Under the pieces are notes generated by a model that was given only the letters and a program-made list of their open reading frames with translations, made no database searches and was not told the origin of the DNA. From NCBI RefSeq assembly GCF_035581345.1, contig NZ_CP141608.1, positions 2,696,501 through 2,760,500 on the forward strand: a DNA stretch of 64,000 nucleotides, in the 5' to 3' direction. This document shows, in pieces, positions 9,138 through 18,414 of the stretch (position 1 is the stretch's first letter; the number at the start of each line of letters is the position of its first letter). The translations under genes and the position numbers were made by a program. This DNA comes from Pseudomonas sp. JQ170C. Lineage in GTDB: Bacteria; Pseudomonadota; Gammaproteobacteria; Pseudomonadales; Pseudomonadaceae.

Positions 9138-11222
9138 GTGGGTATGAACGGCAAAACCGTGCGCGTAGCGACCGACGTCGGGGGAACTTTTACCGATCTG
9201 GTCTATTTCGAGACAGATCCGGTCAGTGGCCGGCAGACGATCCGCACGGCAAAATCAGACACTACGCCACCCAACTTTGAGCAGGGCATTCTCAATGTGC
9301 TGAACAAGGCGGATGTGCGCCTGGACGAGGTGGATTTCCTTGCCCATGGCACCACCGTCGTCATCAATGCCTTGACCGAGCGTCGCGGTGTACGCACCGG
9401 CTTGATCACCACCCAAGGCTTTCGCGACATCCTGGAAATAGCCCGCGCCAACCGGCCGGATTTCTTCAATCTGAAGTGGGTAAAACCTCAGCCTTTTGTC
9501 CCGCGTCACCTGCGTCGCGAAATTGCTGGTCGCATGCATTGTGACGGGCAGGAACGCGAGCCGCTGGATTTGAGCGGGCTTGTCCAACTGCTTGAAGATT
9601 TTCGCCGCGAGGAAGTCGAGGCGGTCGCGGTGTGCCTTCTGCATGCGTATGCGAACCCCGATCACGAACTGGCAGTGCTGGCTGAAGTGCGGCGTCTTTG
9701 GCCTGAAGTCTCGGTCGTGGCTTCGCACCAGATCACCCGCGAATGGCGAGAGTATGAGCGGACCAGCACTACCGTACTGTCGGCGTACGTGCAGCCTATC
9801 GCCGCGCGTTACCTGAGTGACCTTGAGCGTGGCTTGCGGGTCGCAGGTTACACGGCACCGCTGTACGTCATGCAATCGAATTGTGGTGTCGACACGGTGG
9901 CGCACGCCCGTGAAACACCTATCACCATGGTTGAATCCGGCCCGGCCAGTGGCTTTTGGGCTGCAGCCGAACTGGGTCGACTGATTAATGAACCCAACTT
10001 GCTTGCCTTGGACATTGGCGGCACAACGGCCAAGTGCTCCCTGATCCGCGATGGCCAGGTAACGATCAAAACCGACTACTGGATCGAGCGCGATCGCGTC
10101 AGCGCCGGTTATCCCATCATGGTTCCCGTGGTGGACCTGGTCGAAATCGGCAACGGCGGTGGTTCGATCGCCTGGGTAGACGAATTCGACAAACTGCACG
10201 TCGGCCCGCAATCGGCAGGCGCGCAGCCCGGCCCGGCCGCTTATGGCAATGGCGGCACACGCGCCACCACTACCGACGCCAACCTGGTGTTGGGACGGAT
10301 CAACAAGGACTACTTCTGCGGTGGTGAGCTGCAAGCTGACATGCCAGCGGTGGAGCGTGCGCTCGGCTTGTTGGGCGAAGAACTGGGTTTATCGAGCGTC
10401 GAAATCGCCCGTGGCATCGTGCGCATCGCCAACGACAACATGGTCAATGCCTTGAAACTGGTGTCCCTCAACCGCGGCTATGACCCACGCGAGTTCACCC
10501 TGATCGCCTTTGGTGGCGGTGGTGCCATGCACGCTGTGGCGCTCGGTCAGGAACTGGGCGTGAAGAAAGTGATCATCCCGCGTGGTGCCCCGGTTTTCTC
10601 TGCGTGGGGCATGACCATGTCGGATTTGCGTCGGGACATGTTCGTCAACCGCTTCTTTGAATGCAATCGTGAAGGTGCTTTGGCGCACGCTCAAGGATTC
10701 CTTGACCAGTTGCTACTGACGGCGCGTGAACAATTTGAAGAGCAAGCGGTTGAGGCGGACCAGGTCGAACTCTCGGTTCACTGCAAATTGCGCTACCAGA
10801 ATCAGGAGCACTCAGTCGAAGTGCCATTGCTGGCCCATGAACGGGTCGCGCTGCACTGGGAGGAAATTGCCCAACGCTTCCATGAGCTGTACGAACAGCA
10901 CTACAGCTACCGCCTGGATGCGCCGTTGGAAATTGTCGGGTTCCATATCGTCGCTGTAGCCCAGATTGGCAAGCTTGATCTGGATGAGCTGCCGGTAACC
11001 GGAGCGACGCTCACGGCAGCCCTCAAAGGTCGACGCCTGGTGGACTATGCATTGGAAGGCCGCCATGAAGCGTGCATCTATGACAACGCCAAACTGGAAC
11101 CGGGCATGACCTTTGACGGCCCGGCAGTGATCGAGGACGCGGGGACGACGATTGTGGTGCATCCACACAACAGCGTGCGCGTAGACAACCTCGGCAACAT
11201 CCACATCTTGATCGGCAACTAA
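9138..11222 (+). CDS. hyuA: Hydantoinase/oxoprolinase subunit A
   Basis: A 694-residue protein of the HyuA/OplA family, which uses ATP to open cyclic amides such as hydantoins, N-methylhydantoin or 5-oxoproline together with a B subunit. The N-terminal phosphate-binding motif ATDVGGTFTDLVYF and the second actin-like-fold motif LDIGGTTAKCSLI are clear. So are NGGGSIAW and the C-terminal FGGGGAMHA. The GTG at 9138 is chosen because AGGAGA ends seven bases before it; ATG 9144 is an alternative. hyuB follows after 13 bases. Substrate is not predictable from sequence alone. Methylhydantoin, hydantoin propionate or oxoproline-like rings are all possible. Confidence 0.92.
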   Translation: MGMNGKTVRVATDVGGTFTDLVYFETDPVSGRQTIRTAKSDTTPPNFEQGILNVLNKADVRLDEVDFLAHGTTVVINALTERRGVRTGLITTQGFRDILEIARANRPDFFNLKWVKPQPFVPRHLRREIAGRMHCDGQEREPLDLSGLVQLLEDFRREEVEAVAVCLLHAYANPDHELAVLAEVRRLWPEVSVVASHQITREWREYERTSTTVLSAYVQPIAARYLSDLERGLRVAGYTAPLYVMQSNCGVDTVAHARETPITMVESGPASGFWAAAELGRLINEPNLLALDIGGTTAKCSLIRDGQVTIKTDYWIERDRVSAGYPIMVPVVDLVEIGNGGGSIAWVDEFDKLHVGPQSAGAQPGPAAYGNGGTRATTTDANLVLGRINKDYFCGGELQADMPAVERALGLLGEELGLSSVEIARGIVRIANDNMVNALKLVSLNRGYDPREFTLIAFGGGGAMHAVALGQELGVKKVIIPRGAPVFSAWGMTMSDLRRDMFVNRFFECNREGALAHAQGFLDQLLLTAREQFEEQAVEADQVELSVHCKLRYQNQEHSVEVPLLAHERVALHWEEIAQRFHELYEQHYSYRLDAPLEIVGFHIVAVAQIGKLDLDELPVTGATLTAALKGRRLVDYALEGRHEACIYDNAKLEPGMTFDGPAVIEDAGTTIVVHPHNSVRVDNLGNIHILIGN

Positions 11223-11235
11223 CGGGAGCAGGGCG

Positions 11236-12894
11236 ATGAGCAGCGTTGATATTTTTACCCTTGAAATCATCCAGAACTCGCTCCAGGCAATTGCCGATGA
11301 GATGTTTGCGGCAATGCGTAAGGCGGCCATGAGTCCGGTGATCTACGAAGTGCTCGACATGGGCACCGGCATCACCGATGCACAGGGCAACATCGCCAGT
11401 TCCGGCGCCGGCATTCCGGCCTTTGTCGGGGTGCTCGACAAAGCGGTGCGGCAGATCCTCAACGAGCACGCCGAGCCAGGTGATATCGAGGACGGTGATG
11501 TCTTTATCACCAACGATCCCCACAGCGGTGGGGTCACCCACCTGAACGATGTCGTGCTGGCAATGCCGGTATTCGCCGACGGCCGGATCATTGCCTGGAC
11601 TGCGAACATCGCGCATTGGAACGATGTCGGCGGCATGGTGCCGGGTTCTTTGTCCACCGAGGCAACGGAGATTTTCCAGGAGGGCTTGCGCCTGGCCTCG
11701 GTAAAACTGATTGGCAAAGGACAACCGATCCGATCAGTCCTGCAGATTCTGCGGGCCAACACGCGCATGCCCGACTTTATGGAAGGCGATCTGTGGGCGG
11801 CCATCGCGGCAGCGCGTGGTGGTGCTGCACGGATTGTCGAGTTGAGCAAAAAGTACGGCACACAGTTGTTCCTCAGCGCGGTCGAGGACTTCATGACACT
11901 GGGTGAGAAGGTCTCGCTCAGGGCATTGCAGGACGCGCCGCGTGGCCGGTTCAGTATGGAAGAGGTCCAGGATGACGGCCAGGTGTTCAAGGTTGTGGTG
12001 GAAATCACTGAGACGCAGATGATCGTCGATCTGCGGGACAACCCTGCGCAGGCGGTTGGCCCTACTAACCTGAGCCGCGATGGCACTGTAGTTGCGGCGC
12101 AAATGGCCTTCAAGGCGGTCACGGCACCGCAGGGCGTGACCAACGGTGGCACGTTCCGCCCTCTGCAGGTGTTGACCCGGCCAGGTTCGCTGTTCGATGC
12201 CCAGGCCCCTGCCGCCGAAGGCTTTTACTTCGAGAACCTGATCCGCGTACATGACCTGATTCTGCGCTGCCTGGCCCGGCAGATGCCTGAACGCTTGCCG
12301 GCGGGTAACTTCGCATCGGTTTGCGCGACCATTATTGGCGGCGTGCACCCCGACACTGGACGCCTGTTCACCCTGGTTGAACCGGAGATTGGCGGGTGGG
12401 GGGCGGAGCAGGGGCGTGATGGTAACAATGCCGTCTATTCGGGCCTGCACGGTGAAACCTATAACTGCCCGGTAGAAGTCTGCGAAGCGCGCTACGGCCT
12501 GTATGTCGAGTGCATGGCCCTCAACGATGAGCCGGGAGGGCATGGCCAGTACCGAGGCGGCCAGGGTATCCGCATTGATTACCGGGTGCGCTCGGAGGGG
12601 ACTTTCCTCACCTGTGGTTACACCCGCTCCGTTGTCGCCCCGTGGGGGCTGGAAGGGGGCGCGGACGGTTCGCCGAACTACATCGAAGTGATCCGCAAAG
12701 ACGGCCTCAGCGAACGTCACGCGATGGCCAGTGGGGTGGTGTTGAGTGCAGGCGACATTGTTCGTGTCCGCACTGGGGCAGGCGGGGGCTATGGCGATCC
12801 AGCGCTGCGCAGCCGCGAAGCGGTTATGGACGATCTGAAGAACGGCTACCTCACCGCCCAGACAGCCAGTGCCGTTTATGGCGTGCGGGTTTGA
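11236..12894 (+). CDS. hyuB: Hydantoinase/oxoprolinase subunit B
   Basis: A 552-residue HyuB/HydB partner of the preceding subunit, of normal family length. Typical blocks include an ITDAQGNIASSG segment near residue 50, DVFITNDPHSGGVTHLNDV, and the glycine-rich C terminus RTGAGGGYGDP. The ATG has GGGAGCAGGG upstream. The complex catalyses ATP-dependent ring opening of a cyclic imide or lactam. Tight spacing with hyuA and with the M24 peptidase gene (27 bases) indicates one transcript. Confidence 0.92.
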   Translation: MSSVDIFTLEIIQNSLQAIADEMFAAMRKAAMSPVIYEVLDMGTGITDAQGNIASSGAGIPAFVGVLDKAVRQILNEHAEPGDIEDGDVFITNDPHSGGVTHLNDVVLAMPVFADGRIIAWTANIAHWNDVGGMVPGSLSTEATEIFQEGLRLASVKLIGKGQPIRSVLQILRANTRMPDFMEGDLWAAIAAARGGAARIVELSKKYGTQLFLSAVEDFMTLGEKVSLRALQDAPRGRFSMEEVQDDGQVFKVVVEITETQMIVDLRDNPAQAVGPTNLSRDGTVVAAQMAFKAVTAPQGVTNGGTFRPLQVLTRPGSLFDAQAPAAEGFYFENLIRVHDLILRCLARQMPERLPAGNFASVCATIIGGVHPDTGRLFTLVEPEIGGWGAEQGRDGNNAVYSGLHGETYNCPVEVCEARYGLYVECMALNDEPGGHGQYRGGQGIRIDYRVRSEGTFLTCGYTRSVVAPWGLEGGADGSPNYIEVIRKDGLSERHAMASGVVLSAGDIVRVRTGAGGGYGDPALRSREAVMDDLKNGYLTAQTASAVYGVRV

Positions 12895-12921
12895 ACAGGC
12901 TTGTGTCGGGAGACCTATGGC

Positions 12922-14307
12922 ATGTTTTCAAAAAACACCTACATACAGCGTCGGCAAGCGTTGCGCGAGCGATTGACGAATGGCCTCGTGTTGCTCCCAG
13001 GCAACCTCGATTCGCCAATCAACTTCGCTCATAACGTCTATCCCTTTCGCCAGGACAGCAGCTTTGCCTACTTTTTCGGCGTCAGCAGGCCAGGGCTCAA
13101 TGCGGTCATCGACCTTGATGACGGAAGCGAAAGCGTTTTTGCTGATGAAGTCAGTCTTGACGACAGCATCTGGGTGGGCAATGGAGTCTCCCTGGCCCAG
13201 CACTGTGCGGCGGCTGGTTGTAACACGCTGCAACCGTCGGCCCACTTGCAGGCGGTTGTCGTCAAGGCACTCAAACAAGGGCGCAACGTTCATTACCTGC
13301 CGCCTTATCGTGCTGAAACCACTGTATTGCTGGCTCGGTTGCTTGGGCTTTCGCCGGACAAGGTTGCCGAGTACGCATCCCCAAGGTTGATCGCTGCGGT
13401 GGTTGGGCTGCGTGAAATCAAGGACGCCGGTGAAATCGAGCAGATTGATCGTGCCCTGGTGGTGGCCAATGAAATGCATCTGGCCGCAATGAGAGCGACC
13501 CGCCCAGGGGTTTTGGAACGTGATGTCGTTGCGGCAATGCGTGAAGTGCTGGGACATCACGGCTTGCAGGAAGCCTATCAACCCGTGTTCACCCGCCGTG
13601 GCGAGATTCTGCATAACCTTGAGTACGGCAACCGCCTGCAGGCGGGCGACCTGGTGGTGAACGATGCGGGGGCATCCAGCGTGCTGGGTTATGCCAGCGA
13701 TGTAACCCGCACGCTGCCGGTGAGTGGGCGGTTCCTCCCGCACCAGCGCGAGCTGTATGGACTGCTGGTGCGGGTCCAGGAAGATGCCATCGCGACGATG
13801 CGCCCGGGGGTTGCATTTGCAGAGGTGCACCGGTTGGCAGCGCTGCGCATGGTCGAGGGCATGACCGAGCTGGGGTTCTTCAAGGGTGATGCTGCGCAGG
13901 TGGTGGAGTCGGGCGCTTACGCCCTGTGCTTCCCCCATGGCCTGGGGCATCAACTGGGATTGGATGTCCATGACATGGAAGCCTTGGGCGAAGACTGCGT
14001 GGGCTACGACAAGGAGGTTTCGCGCAGCAGTCTCTTCGGCCTGTGCAACCTGCGTATGGGCAAGCGCTTGCAGGCGGGCATGGTGCTGACGGTGGAACCC
14101 GGGATCTACTTCATCCCGGGCTTGATTGAGCAGTGGCAGGCAGAAAAGCGTCATTCAGGACTGATCTGTTTTGAACAGTTCAAGGCCTATTGCGGTTTTG
14201 GTGGCATGCGCGTCGAGGACGTGGTCACGGTCGGTGCAAGCTCGGCCAAGGTGCTGGGGCCGCAAACACCCAAACAGGCGGACGATATCGAAGCTGCCAT
14301 GTCGTAA
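12922..14307 (+). CDS. M24B-family Xaa-Pro aminopeptidase-like metallohydrolase
   Basis: A 461-residue pita-bread hydrolase with an N-terminal aminopeptidase-P domain (residues 1-150) and a C-terminal catalytic domain. All expected metal ligands are visible: Asp in VVNDAGASS, Asp in YASDVTRTL, His in PHGLGHQLGLDVHD, Glu in LTVEPGIYF and Glu in GMRVEDVV. The ATG at 12922 has GGGAGA eight bases upstream. In the operon it may hydrolyse an N-acyl or amidine bond of a pathway intermediate, as the related creatinase does, rather than a peptide. That role is inference; the fold assignment is firm. Confidence 0.88.
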   Translation: MFSKNTYIQRRQALRERLTNGLVLLPGNLDSPINFAHNVYPFRQDSSFAYFFGVSRPGLNAVIDLDDGSESVFADEVSLDDSIWVGNGVSLAQHCAAAGCNTLQPSAHLQAVVVKALKQGRNVHYLPPYRAETTVLLARLLGLSPDKVAEYASPRLIAAVVGLREIKDAGEIEQIDRALVVANEMHLAAMRATRPGVLERDVVAAMREVLGHHGLQEAYQPVFTRRGEILHNLEYGNRLQAGDLVVNDAGASSVLGYASDVTRTLPVSGRFLPHQRELYGLLVRVQEDAIATMRPGVAFAEVHRLAALRMVEGMTELGFFKGDAAQVVESGAYALCFPHGLGHQLGLDVHDMEALGEDCVGYDKEVSRSSLFGLCNLRMGKRLQAGMVLTVEPGIYFIPGLIEQWQAEKRHSGLICFEQFKAYCGFGGMRVEDVVTVGASSAKVLGPQTPKQADDIEAAMS

Positions 14308-14312
14308 GTGAA

Positions 14313-14332
14313 GGCGGCCGGGCACGGCCGCC
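14313..14332. promoter_or_regulatory. GC-rich hairpin between the M24 and channel genes
   Basis: GGCGGCCG-GGCA-CGGCCGCC forms an 8-bp stem with a 4-base loop, six bases after the M24 stop codon. It has no T tract, so it is more likely an mRNA stability or processing element than a full terminator. Confidence 0.4.
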
Positions 14333-14363
14333 CATTACAAGAACAACAACAAGAGAAGAAGTG

Positions 14364-15254
14364 ATGAGACTTTGCAATTTGTCGTGCTTAGGCGCGCTGG
14401 CTCCGCTCGGCCTGACGTTTAGCCTGATTACTCCGGTGTACGCCGATCAATTCATCGGTTTCGCCCAGCCAGGTGTTCCCGGCTCGTGGGCGCTCGAGTC
14501 ATTTCCGGTGATAAATCGCACAGCCGAAGGCGATCTGCGCGCGTCCTCCAACACCGTGCTGGCTTACTTCACCGAAACCGGGTTGACCGGCACGCAACGG
14601 GACCAGTGGGAATTCTGGGTAGGCGCCATACCCGGCTACACCGATACCGACGCCGGTGGTGGCAAGAGTGGTTGGGACATTGCCGCCCCCAATATCGGCA
14701 TCGAGTACTACTACAACGTCGTAGAGCCGTCTGCACCTTGGGGGTCGCCGGATTATGTGACGTTCTGGACCAGTCCGACCCTGATGATCGAGTTCCCTAA
14801 CGGTAACCATGACACCGAGGGCTACGGTGCCGGCTACAACCGTTACGCCTACAGCTTGAGCATTGCCAACTATTTGCAGGTCGGAAAGTTCGGCGTCACC
14901 TTCACGCCGGTCGGCATCTACTACGCAGAGAAAAACCGTAACGCCATGGACTTCGGTGAGGGCGACCCTAAACACCTGCGCGGTGGGGTGAGCCTATGGG
15001 TGGCCGATATCGCTGCGGGCTACCTGGTCACCGACAATCTGTGGCTTGGCGTGCACCATGTCTACAACATCAACAACCGCTCGGCCTCGGATTTTGAAGA
15101 GTCGCGAGAAGGCAAGGTTGGCCCTTCCATGACTTACACCGGCTGGGCCAAACAGGGGGTTTTTGTCTCGGCCAACCTGAACTTCGATTACTACCACACC
15201 GACAACTTGCCGTACTCCAACTCACTGACCATGGCATTGGTCAAGAGCTTCTAG
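14364..15254 (+). CDS. Outer-membrane channel of the phenol/MetA-degradation (SphA-like) type
   Basis: A 296-residue protein with a signal peptide (residues 1 to about 27, ending in VYADQ), then alternating aromatic-rich beta strands and a C-terminal aromatic residue (VKSF), typical of outer-membrane barrels. The pattern matches the transporter family found in many aromatic and N-heterocycle catabolic operons. The ATG at 14364 follows AGAGAAG. It sits between the M24 and racemase genes, so it probably admits the pathway substrate through the outer membrane. Confidence 0.8.
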   Translation: MRLCNLSCLGALAPLGLTFSLITPVYADQFIGFAQPGVPGSWALESFPVINRTAEGDLRASSNTVLAYFTETGLTGTQRDQWEFWVGAIPGYTDTDAGGGKSGWDIAAPNIGIEYYYNVVEPSAPWGSPDYVTFWTSPTLMIEFPNGNHDTEGYGAGYNRYAYSLSIANYLQVGKFGVTFTPVGIYYAEKNRNAMDFGEGDPKHLRGGVSLWVADIAAGYLVTDNLWLGVHHVYNINNRSASDFEESREGKVGPSMTYTGWAKQGVFVSANLNFDYYHTDNLPYSNSLTMALVKSF

Positions 15255-15274
15255 CCTCTGAAGGAATCTATCAA

Positions 15275-16096
15275 ATGAGCAAATTCTTGACCTCCGCCGA
15301 GCCGCAGGATGTCCCGGTTTCCGTGCGCTGGCTGAACCCCATCGGTAATGCCACGTTCGATGAACCCATTGCGCAGTTGCTGCGCTCGATCAAACAGCCG
15401 TCCACCCAGGTCGAGGTGATCTCCTTGGAGATGCACCCCAGCCCGACACACTTGGAGTATCGCAGTTACGAAGCGTTGATCTATGAGCGCAGCGTGCGTA
15501 TTGCCAGAGACTGTGCCGAGCACAACGTCGACGCCCTGGTGCTGGGCTGTTTCTACGATCCGGTCCTCGATGACGCTCGCGAGATCTCAGGCCAAACCGT
15601 TGTTGTCGGCCCGTGCCAGGCGAGCCTGCAGGTGGCGGCCAATCTGGCTAATCGCTACTCGATCATCGTCGGGCGCAACAAGTGGATCGAGCAGATGAGT
15701 GCACGCGTTCGGGCCTGTGGCGCTGGTGACCGGCTGGCTTCGATGCGCCCGCTGGGGATGGGCGTCGATGAGTTCCAGCGTGACCACGCGCTGACTCGTC
15801 GGCGCATTATCGAGCAGGCCAGGCGCGCGGTCGAAGAGGACGGTGCCGAAGCCATCATCCTGGGGTGCACCATCGAGTTTGGCTTCTTCGAGCAGGTGCA
15901 AGCAGAGATTGGCGTTCCGGTCATCGATCCGGTGGTGGCAGCGTTCAAGGTCGCTGAGTCGCTGGCTGGGATGAAACGCCGATTTGGTTGGGCGCCGAGC
16001 CGGGTGGGTAGCTGTGAGCCGCCGCCGGAAGCCGAGATTGAAGCGTTCGGTTTGTTCCAAAGCCCCGTGCCCATCGGCAACCGCGTCAAGGCCTGA
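15275..16096 (+). CDS. Asp/Glu/hydantoin racemase family protein
   Basis: A 273-residue protein with the two-domain racemase fold. The two catalytic-type cysteines lie in ALVLGCFYDP and AIILGCTIEFG, in the places expected for hydantoin and aspartate/glutamate racemases. In hydantoin pathways such enzymes interconvert the 5-substituted hydantoin enantiomers before ring opening, which matches hyuAB in the same operon. It starts 20 bases after the channel gene. A maleate-isomerase-like reaction is an alternative within the same superfamily. Confidence 0.85.
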   Translation: MSKFLTSAEPQDVPVSVRWLNPIGNATFDEPIAQLLRSIKQPSTQVEVISLEMHPSPTHLEYRSYEALIYERSVRIARDCAEHNVDALVLGCFYDPVLDDAREISGQTVVVGPCQASLQVAANLANRYSIIVGRNKWIEQMSARVRACGAGDRLASMRPLGMGVDEFQRDHALTRRRIIEQARRAVEEDGAEAIILGCTIEFGFFEQVQAEIGVPVIDPVVAAFKVAESLAGMKRRFGWAPSRVGSCEPPPEAEIEAFGLFQSPVPIGNRVKA

Positions 16097-16109
16097 CCCA
16101 CTACCGTGT

Positions 16110-16145
16110 GCAGAGCCTGGCCAGTTGTCGGCTCTGCCACTTTTT
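16110..16145 (+). terminator. Probable weak intrinsic terminator after the racemase gene
   Basis: GCAGAGCC (16110-16117) pairs with GGCTCTGC (16130-16137), followed by CAC and five T residues. It lies between the racemase and MFS genes on the same strand, so it may only partly reduce downstream expression. Confidence 0.5.
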
Positions 16146-16158
16146 AGGATGACCGTTC

Positions 16159-17523
16159 ATGAGCCAACTATTGTCAGCCATTGCTAAAGAAGCCACCGCC
16201 ACACCCGACCGCGACCCGCAACGGGGGATGTCCGTTGGCCAGGTGTTCGAGAATTTCCCGTTGACCCGGGAACACCTGAAAAGCTGTCTGGGATTGTTCT
16301 TTGTGTTCGCCATCGAAGCCTGGGAGATGATGATCATCGTCTATACAGCCCCTTTGATTGGCAAGGATTTTCAACTTCACTCACTGGCGATCGGCAACCT
16401 GATCGGGGCTATTTTTGTCGGCATGCTTATTGGCTCGCTGGTATGGGGCAAGCTGTCCGAGCGGCTCGGGCGCAAGCGCTCGATTATCTTGAGTATGGTG
16501 GTGTATGGCGCCATTTCGCTGCTGAGTGCCTTCGCACCCAATTACCCGGTGTTCTATCTGCTGCGCCTGCTCAGTGGGGTCGCGGCCGTCGGTATGCTGG
16601 TGGTGACCTTTGCACATTTTGAAGAGCTGTTGCCCGTGAAAGTGCGCGGTGCCTGTACGGTGTATCTGGCCTCGGGCTGGCCGATTGGAGTGCTGCTGGC
16701 ACTGGGCGCGACCGTGTGGCTGATGCCGTTGGGCTGGCGCACCATTATTGCCGTCAGTTCGTTGGGCAGCCTTTGGGCCATTGCTGTCGCCTATTGGGTA
16801 CCGGAGTCGCCCTACTGGCTGGCATCGGTTGGCCGTCAGTCCGAGGCGCGCGCGGTCATCGCCCGGCTGAGTCGGGGGGCGGTCCAGCTACCCAAGGGGT
16901 ATGAGCTGCTGGTTGAAAAAACATTGCGGGGCACCCATCGCGAAATATTTTCTGCGGGAATGGGCAAAATCAGCCTGCTGCAGATCGCGGTCAACTTCAC
17001 TTTTTCCTGGGGTTATTGGGGGCTGCAGACGTGGTTGCCGACATTGCTTCAGCAGCGCGGTTTGAGTTTGCCGCAAAGCTATGGGTTCATCGCCTTCTCG
17101 GCGTTGTGCATGATCCCTGGCTACATGGTGGCGTCGTACCTCACCAGCCGTCTGGGGCGCAAACAGGTCGTGGTGTCTTTCATCGGCGCGGCGGTACTGG
17201 CGGGGTACGGCTTCGCCAACGCGCAAACGCTGGAAATGCTCTATCTCAGTAATTTTGCCCTGGCGTTTTTCAGCATGGGTGCCTGGGGGGTGTGGGACAC
17301 CTGGGTCGGTGAACTGTATCCCACGCGCTTGCGCCTGCTGGGCTACAGCTGGGCAGTGTTCTCTCAGCGGGTGGCTAACATTCTGGCGCCGAGTCTGATC
17401 GGGGTGCTGGTGGCCCTCGGTACCTCATTCAACATGACCACCACTCTGATCAACGGTTTCATGCTGGCGAGTGTATTGCTGGCGCTGTTGATACCCGAGA
17501 CCGAGGGTGAGCGGTTGCATTGA
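16159..17523 (+). CDS. Major facilitator superfamily transporter
   Basis: A 454-residue inner-membrane protein with about 12 hydrophobic segments and an MFS loop motif (GKLSERLGRKRS after the second helix; repeated as SRLGRKQVV in the second half). The cytoplasmic N terminus is about 45 residues. It resembles metabolite:H+ symporters that take up organic acids or carbohydrates. The location between the racemase and the avidin-like gene suggests uptake of the substrate or an intermediate of the hydantoinase pathway. Confidence 0.87.
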   Translation: MSQLLSAIAKEATATPDRDPQRGMSVGQVFENFPLTREHLKSCLGLFFVFAIEAWEMMIIVYTAPLIGKDFQLHSLAIGNLIGAIFVGMLIGSLVWGKLSERLGRKRSIILSMVVYGAISLLSAFAPNYPVFYLLRLLSGVAAVGMLVVTFAHFEELLPVKVRGACTVYLASGWPIGVLLALGATVWLMPLGWRTIIAVSSLGSLWAIAVAYWVPESPYWLASVGRQSEARAVIARLSRGAVQLPKGYELLVEKTLRGTHREIFSAGMGKISLLQIAVNFTFSWGYWGLQTWLPTLLQQRGLSLPQSYGFIAFSALCMIPGYMVASYLTSRLGRKQVVVSFIGAAVLAGYGFANAQTLEMLYLSNFALAFFSMGAWGVWDTWVGELYPTRLRLLGYSWAVFSQRVANILAPSLIGVLVALGTSFNMTTTLINGFMLASVLLALLIPETEGERLH

Positions 17524-17590
17524 TGTCGCAGTGAGCACGTCCACGGGTCGCTGCCCACGGCAGCGACACTTCAGACTCAAGGAGAAATGC

Positions 17591-18367
17591 ATGTCTGCAG
17601 TAGGTACCTGGGTAAACGAATACGGCTCGATCATGACCCTAGTGATTGAAGACAATAGATTAAGGGGCGTGTACCAATCGTCGACTGGCTCAGTCGGTAC
17701 TTATGAAGTGTTCGGTGTGCAGGCCATAGAGGCCGCGACATCATTACAGGGGCAGCCATTGGCATTGGCTATTTCCTGGCATGCATTCGATGAGGCACTC
17801 GCTGACCCAAGCTGGCATTGGAGTTCTGGCTTGTGCGGCCAGATCAGTTATCAAGATGGCCAGGAAGTTATGGTATTGGCGCACGCTCTGGTGGCTTCAA
17901 GCGATCTTCCGAGGGTGGCAGGCGCGGGGACCTACCTCGATAAACTGACGTACAAACGAGTGCCGGCCCAAGTCGTCGATCTGGAACTCAATCGCTACCG
18001 CGAAGTTGCGGAAAATCCCCTGGCGGGTAGGTGGTTGGCTGCTGACGGCAGTCTCACGTTGCGAGTGGACGCGGTTCGCGACAGTAGGCTTGGCTTTGTT
18101 TCGGGCAGCATTGTTTCGCAATCCGGCACTCATGAAATCAGCGGTTTCACCGATTTGCATGCGTCAGCTGTCGACCTCCCACTGCAGTCCGTTACCTTGG
18201 TCGCCGCTACCGCAGCATCGCAAGTGATCGCTCTGTCGGGCACGCTCGATACGTTGACAGGCCGCCTCAGTGTGTTGGAAATGACCAGCGCACCCACTGC
18301 ACCCAGTACTACGTATTGCCAGACTCAGGTGGCATCGACGGTTTATAACCGGCATACCGCTGACTGA
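17591..18367 (+). CDS. Tandem avidin-like two-domain protein
   Basis: A 258-residue protein with two consecutive avidin-fold repeats. Domain 1 (residues 5-124) starts GTWVNEYGS and continues LRGVYQSSTG, ISWHAF, HWSSG and LDKLTYKRV. By eye it keeps residues that contact biotin in streptavidin: N9 and S13 (as N23/S27), Y28 and S30 (Y43/S45), W63 (W79), W77 (W92) and D117 (D128). H98 stands where W108 is expected. Domain 2 (about 144-252; GRWLAADGS, then GSIVSQSG) lacks the Asn and Tyr equivalents and looks degenerate. There is no signal peptide, so it is probably cytoplasmic. The ATG follows AAGGAGA. It lies 67 bases after the MFS gene in a hydantoinase operon. The ligand is unknown. Ureido or hydantoin binding is inference. 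Confidence 0.72.
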   Translation: MSAVGTWVNEYGSIMTLVIEDNRLRGVYQSSTGSVGTYEVFGVQAIEAATSLQGQPLALAISWHAFDEALADPSWHWSSGLCGQISYQDGQEVMVLAHALVASSDLPRVAGAGTYLDKLTYKRVPAQVVDLELNRYREVAENPLAGRWLAADGSLTLRVDAVRDSRLGFVSGSIVSQSGTHEISGFTDLHASAVDLPLQSVTLVAATAASQVIALSGTLDTLTGRLSVLEMTSAPTAPSTTYCQTQVASTVYNRHTAD

Positions 18368-18414
18368 CGCATCCAACGTTCGCGCGATGCCAATCAGTGA
18401 ATCTAAAGCCCGCT

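Noticed and set aside
9138..18367. A creatinine/N-methylhydantoin pathway
   Set aside because: hyuAB and an M24 protein would fit, but creatinine deaminase, N-carbamoylsarcosine amidase and sarcosine oxidase genes are absent, and the HpaB, HutD-like and racemase genes are not part of it.
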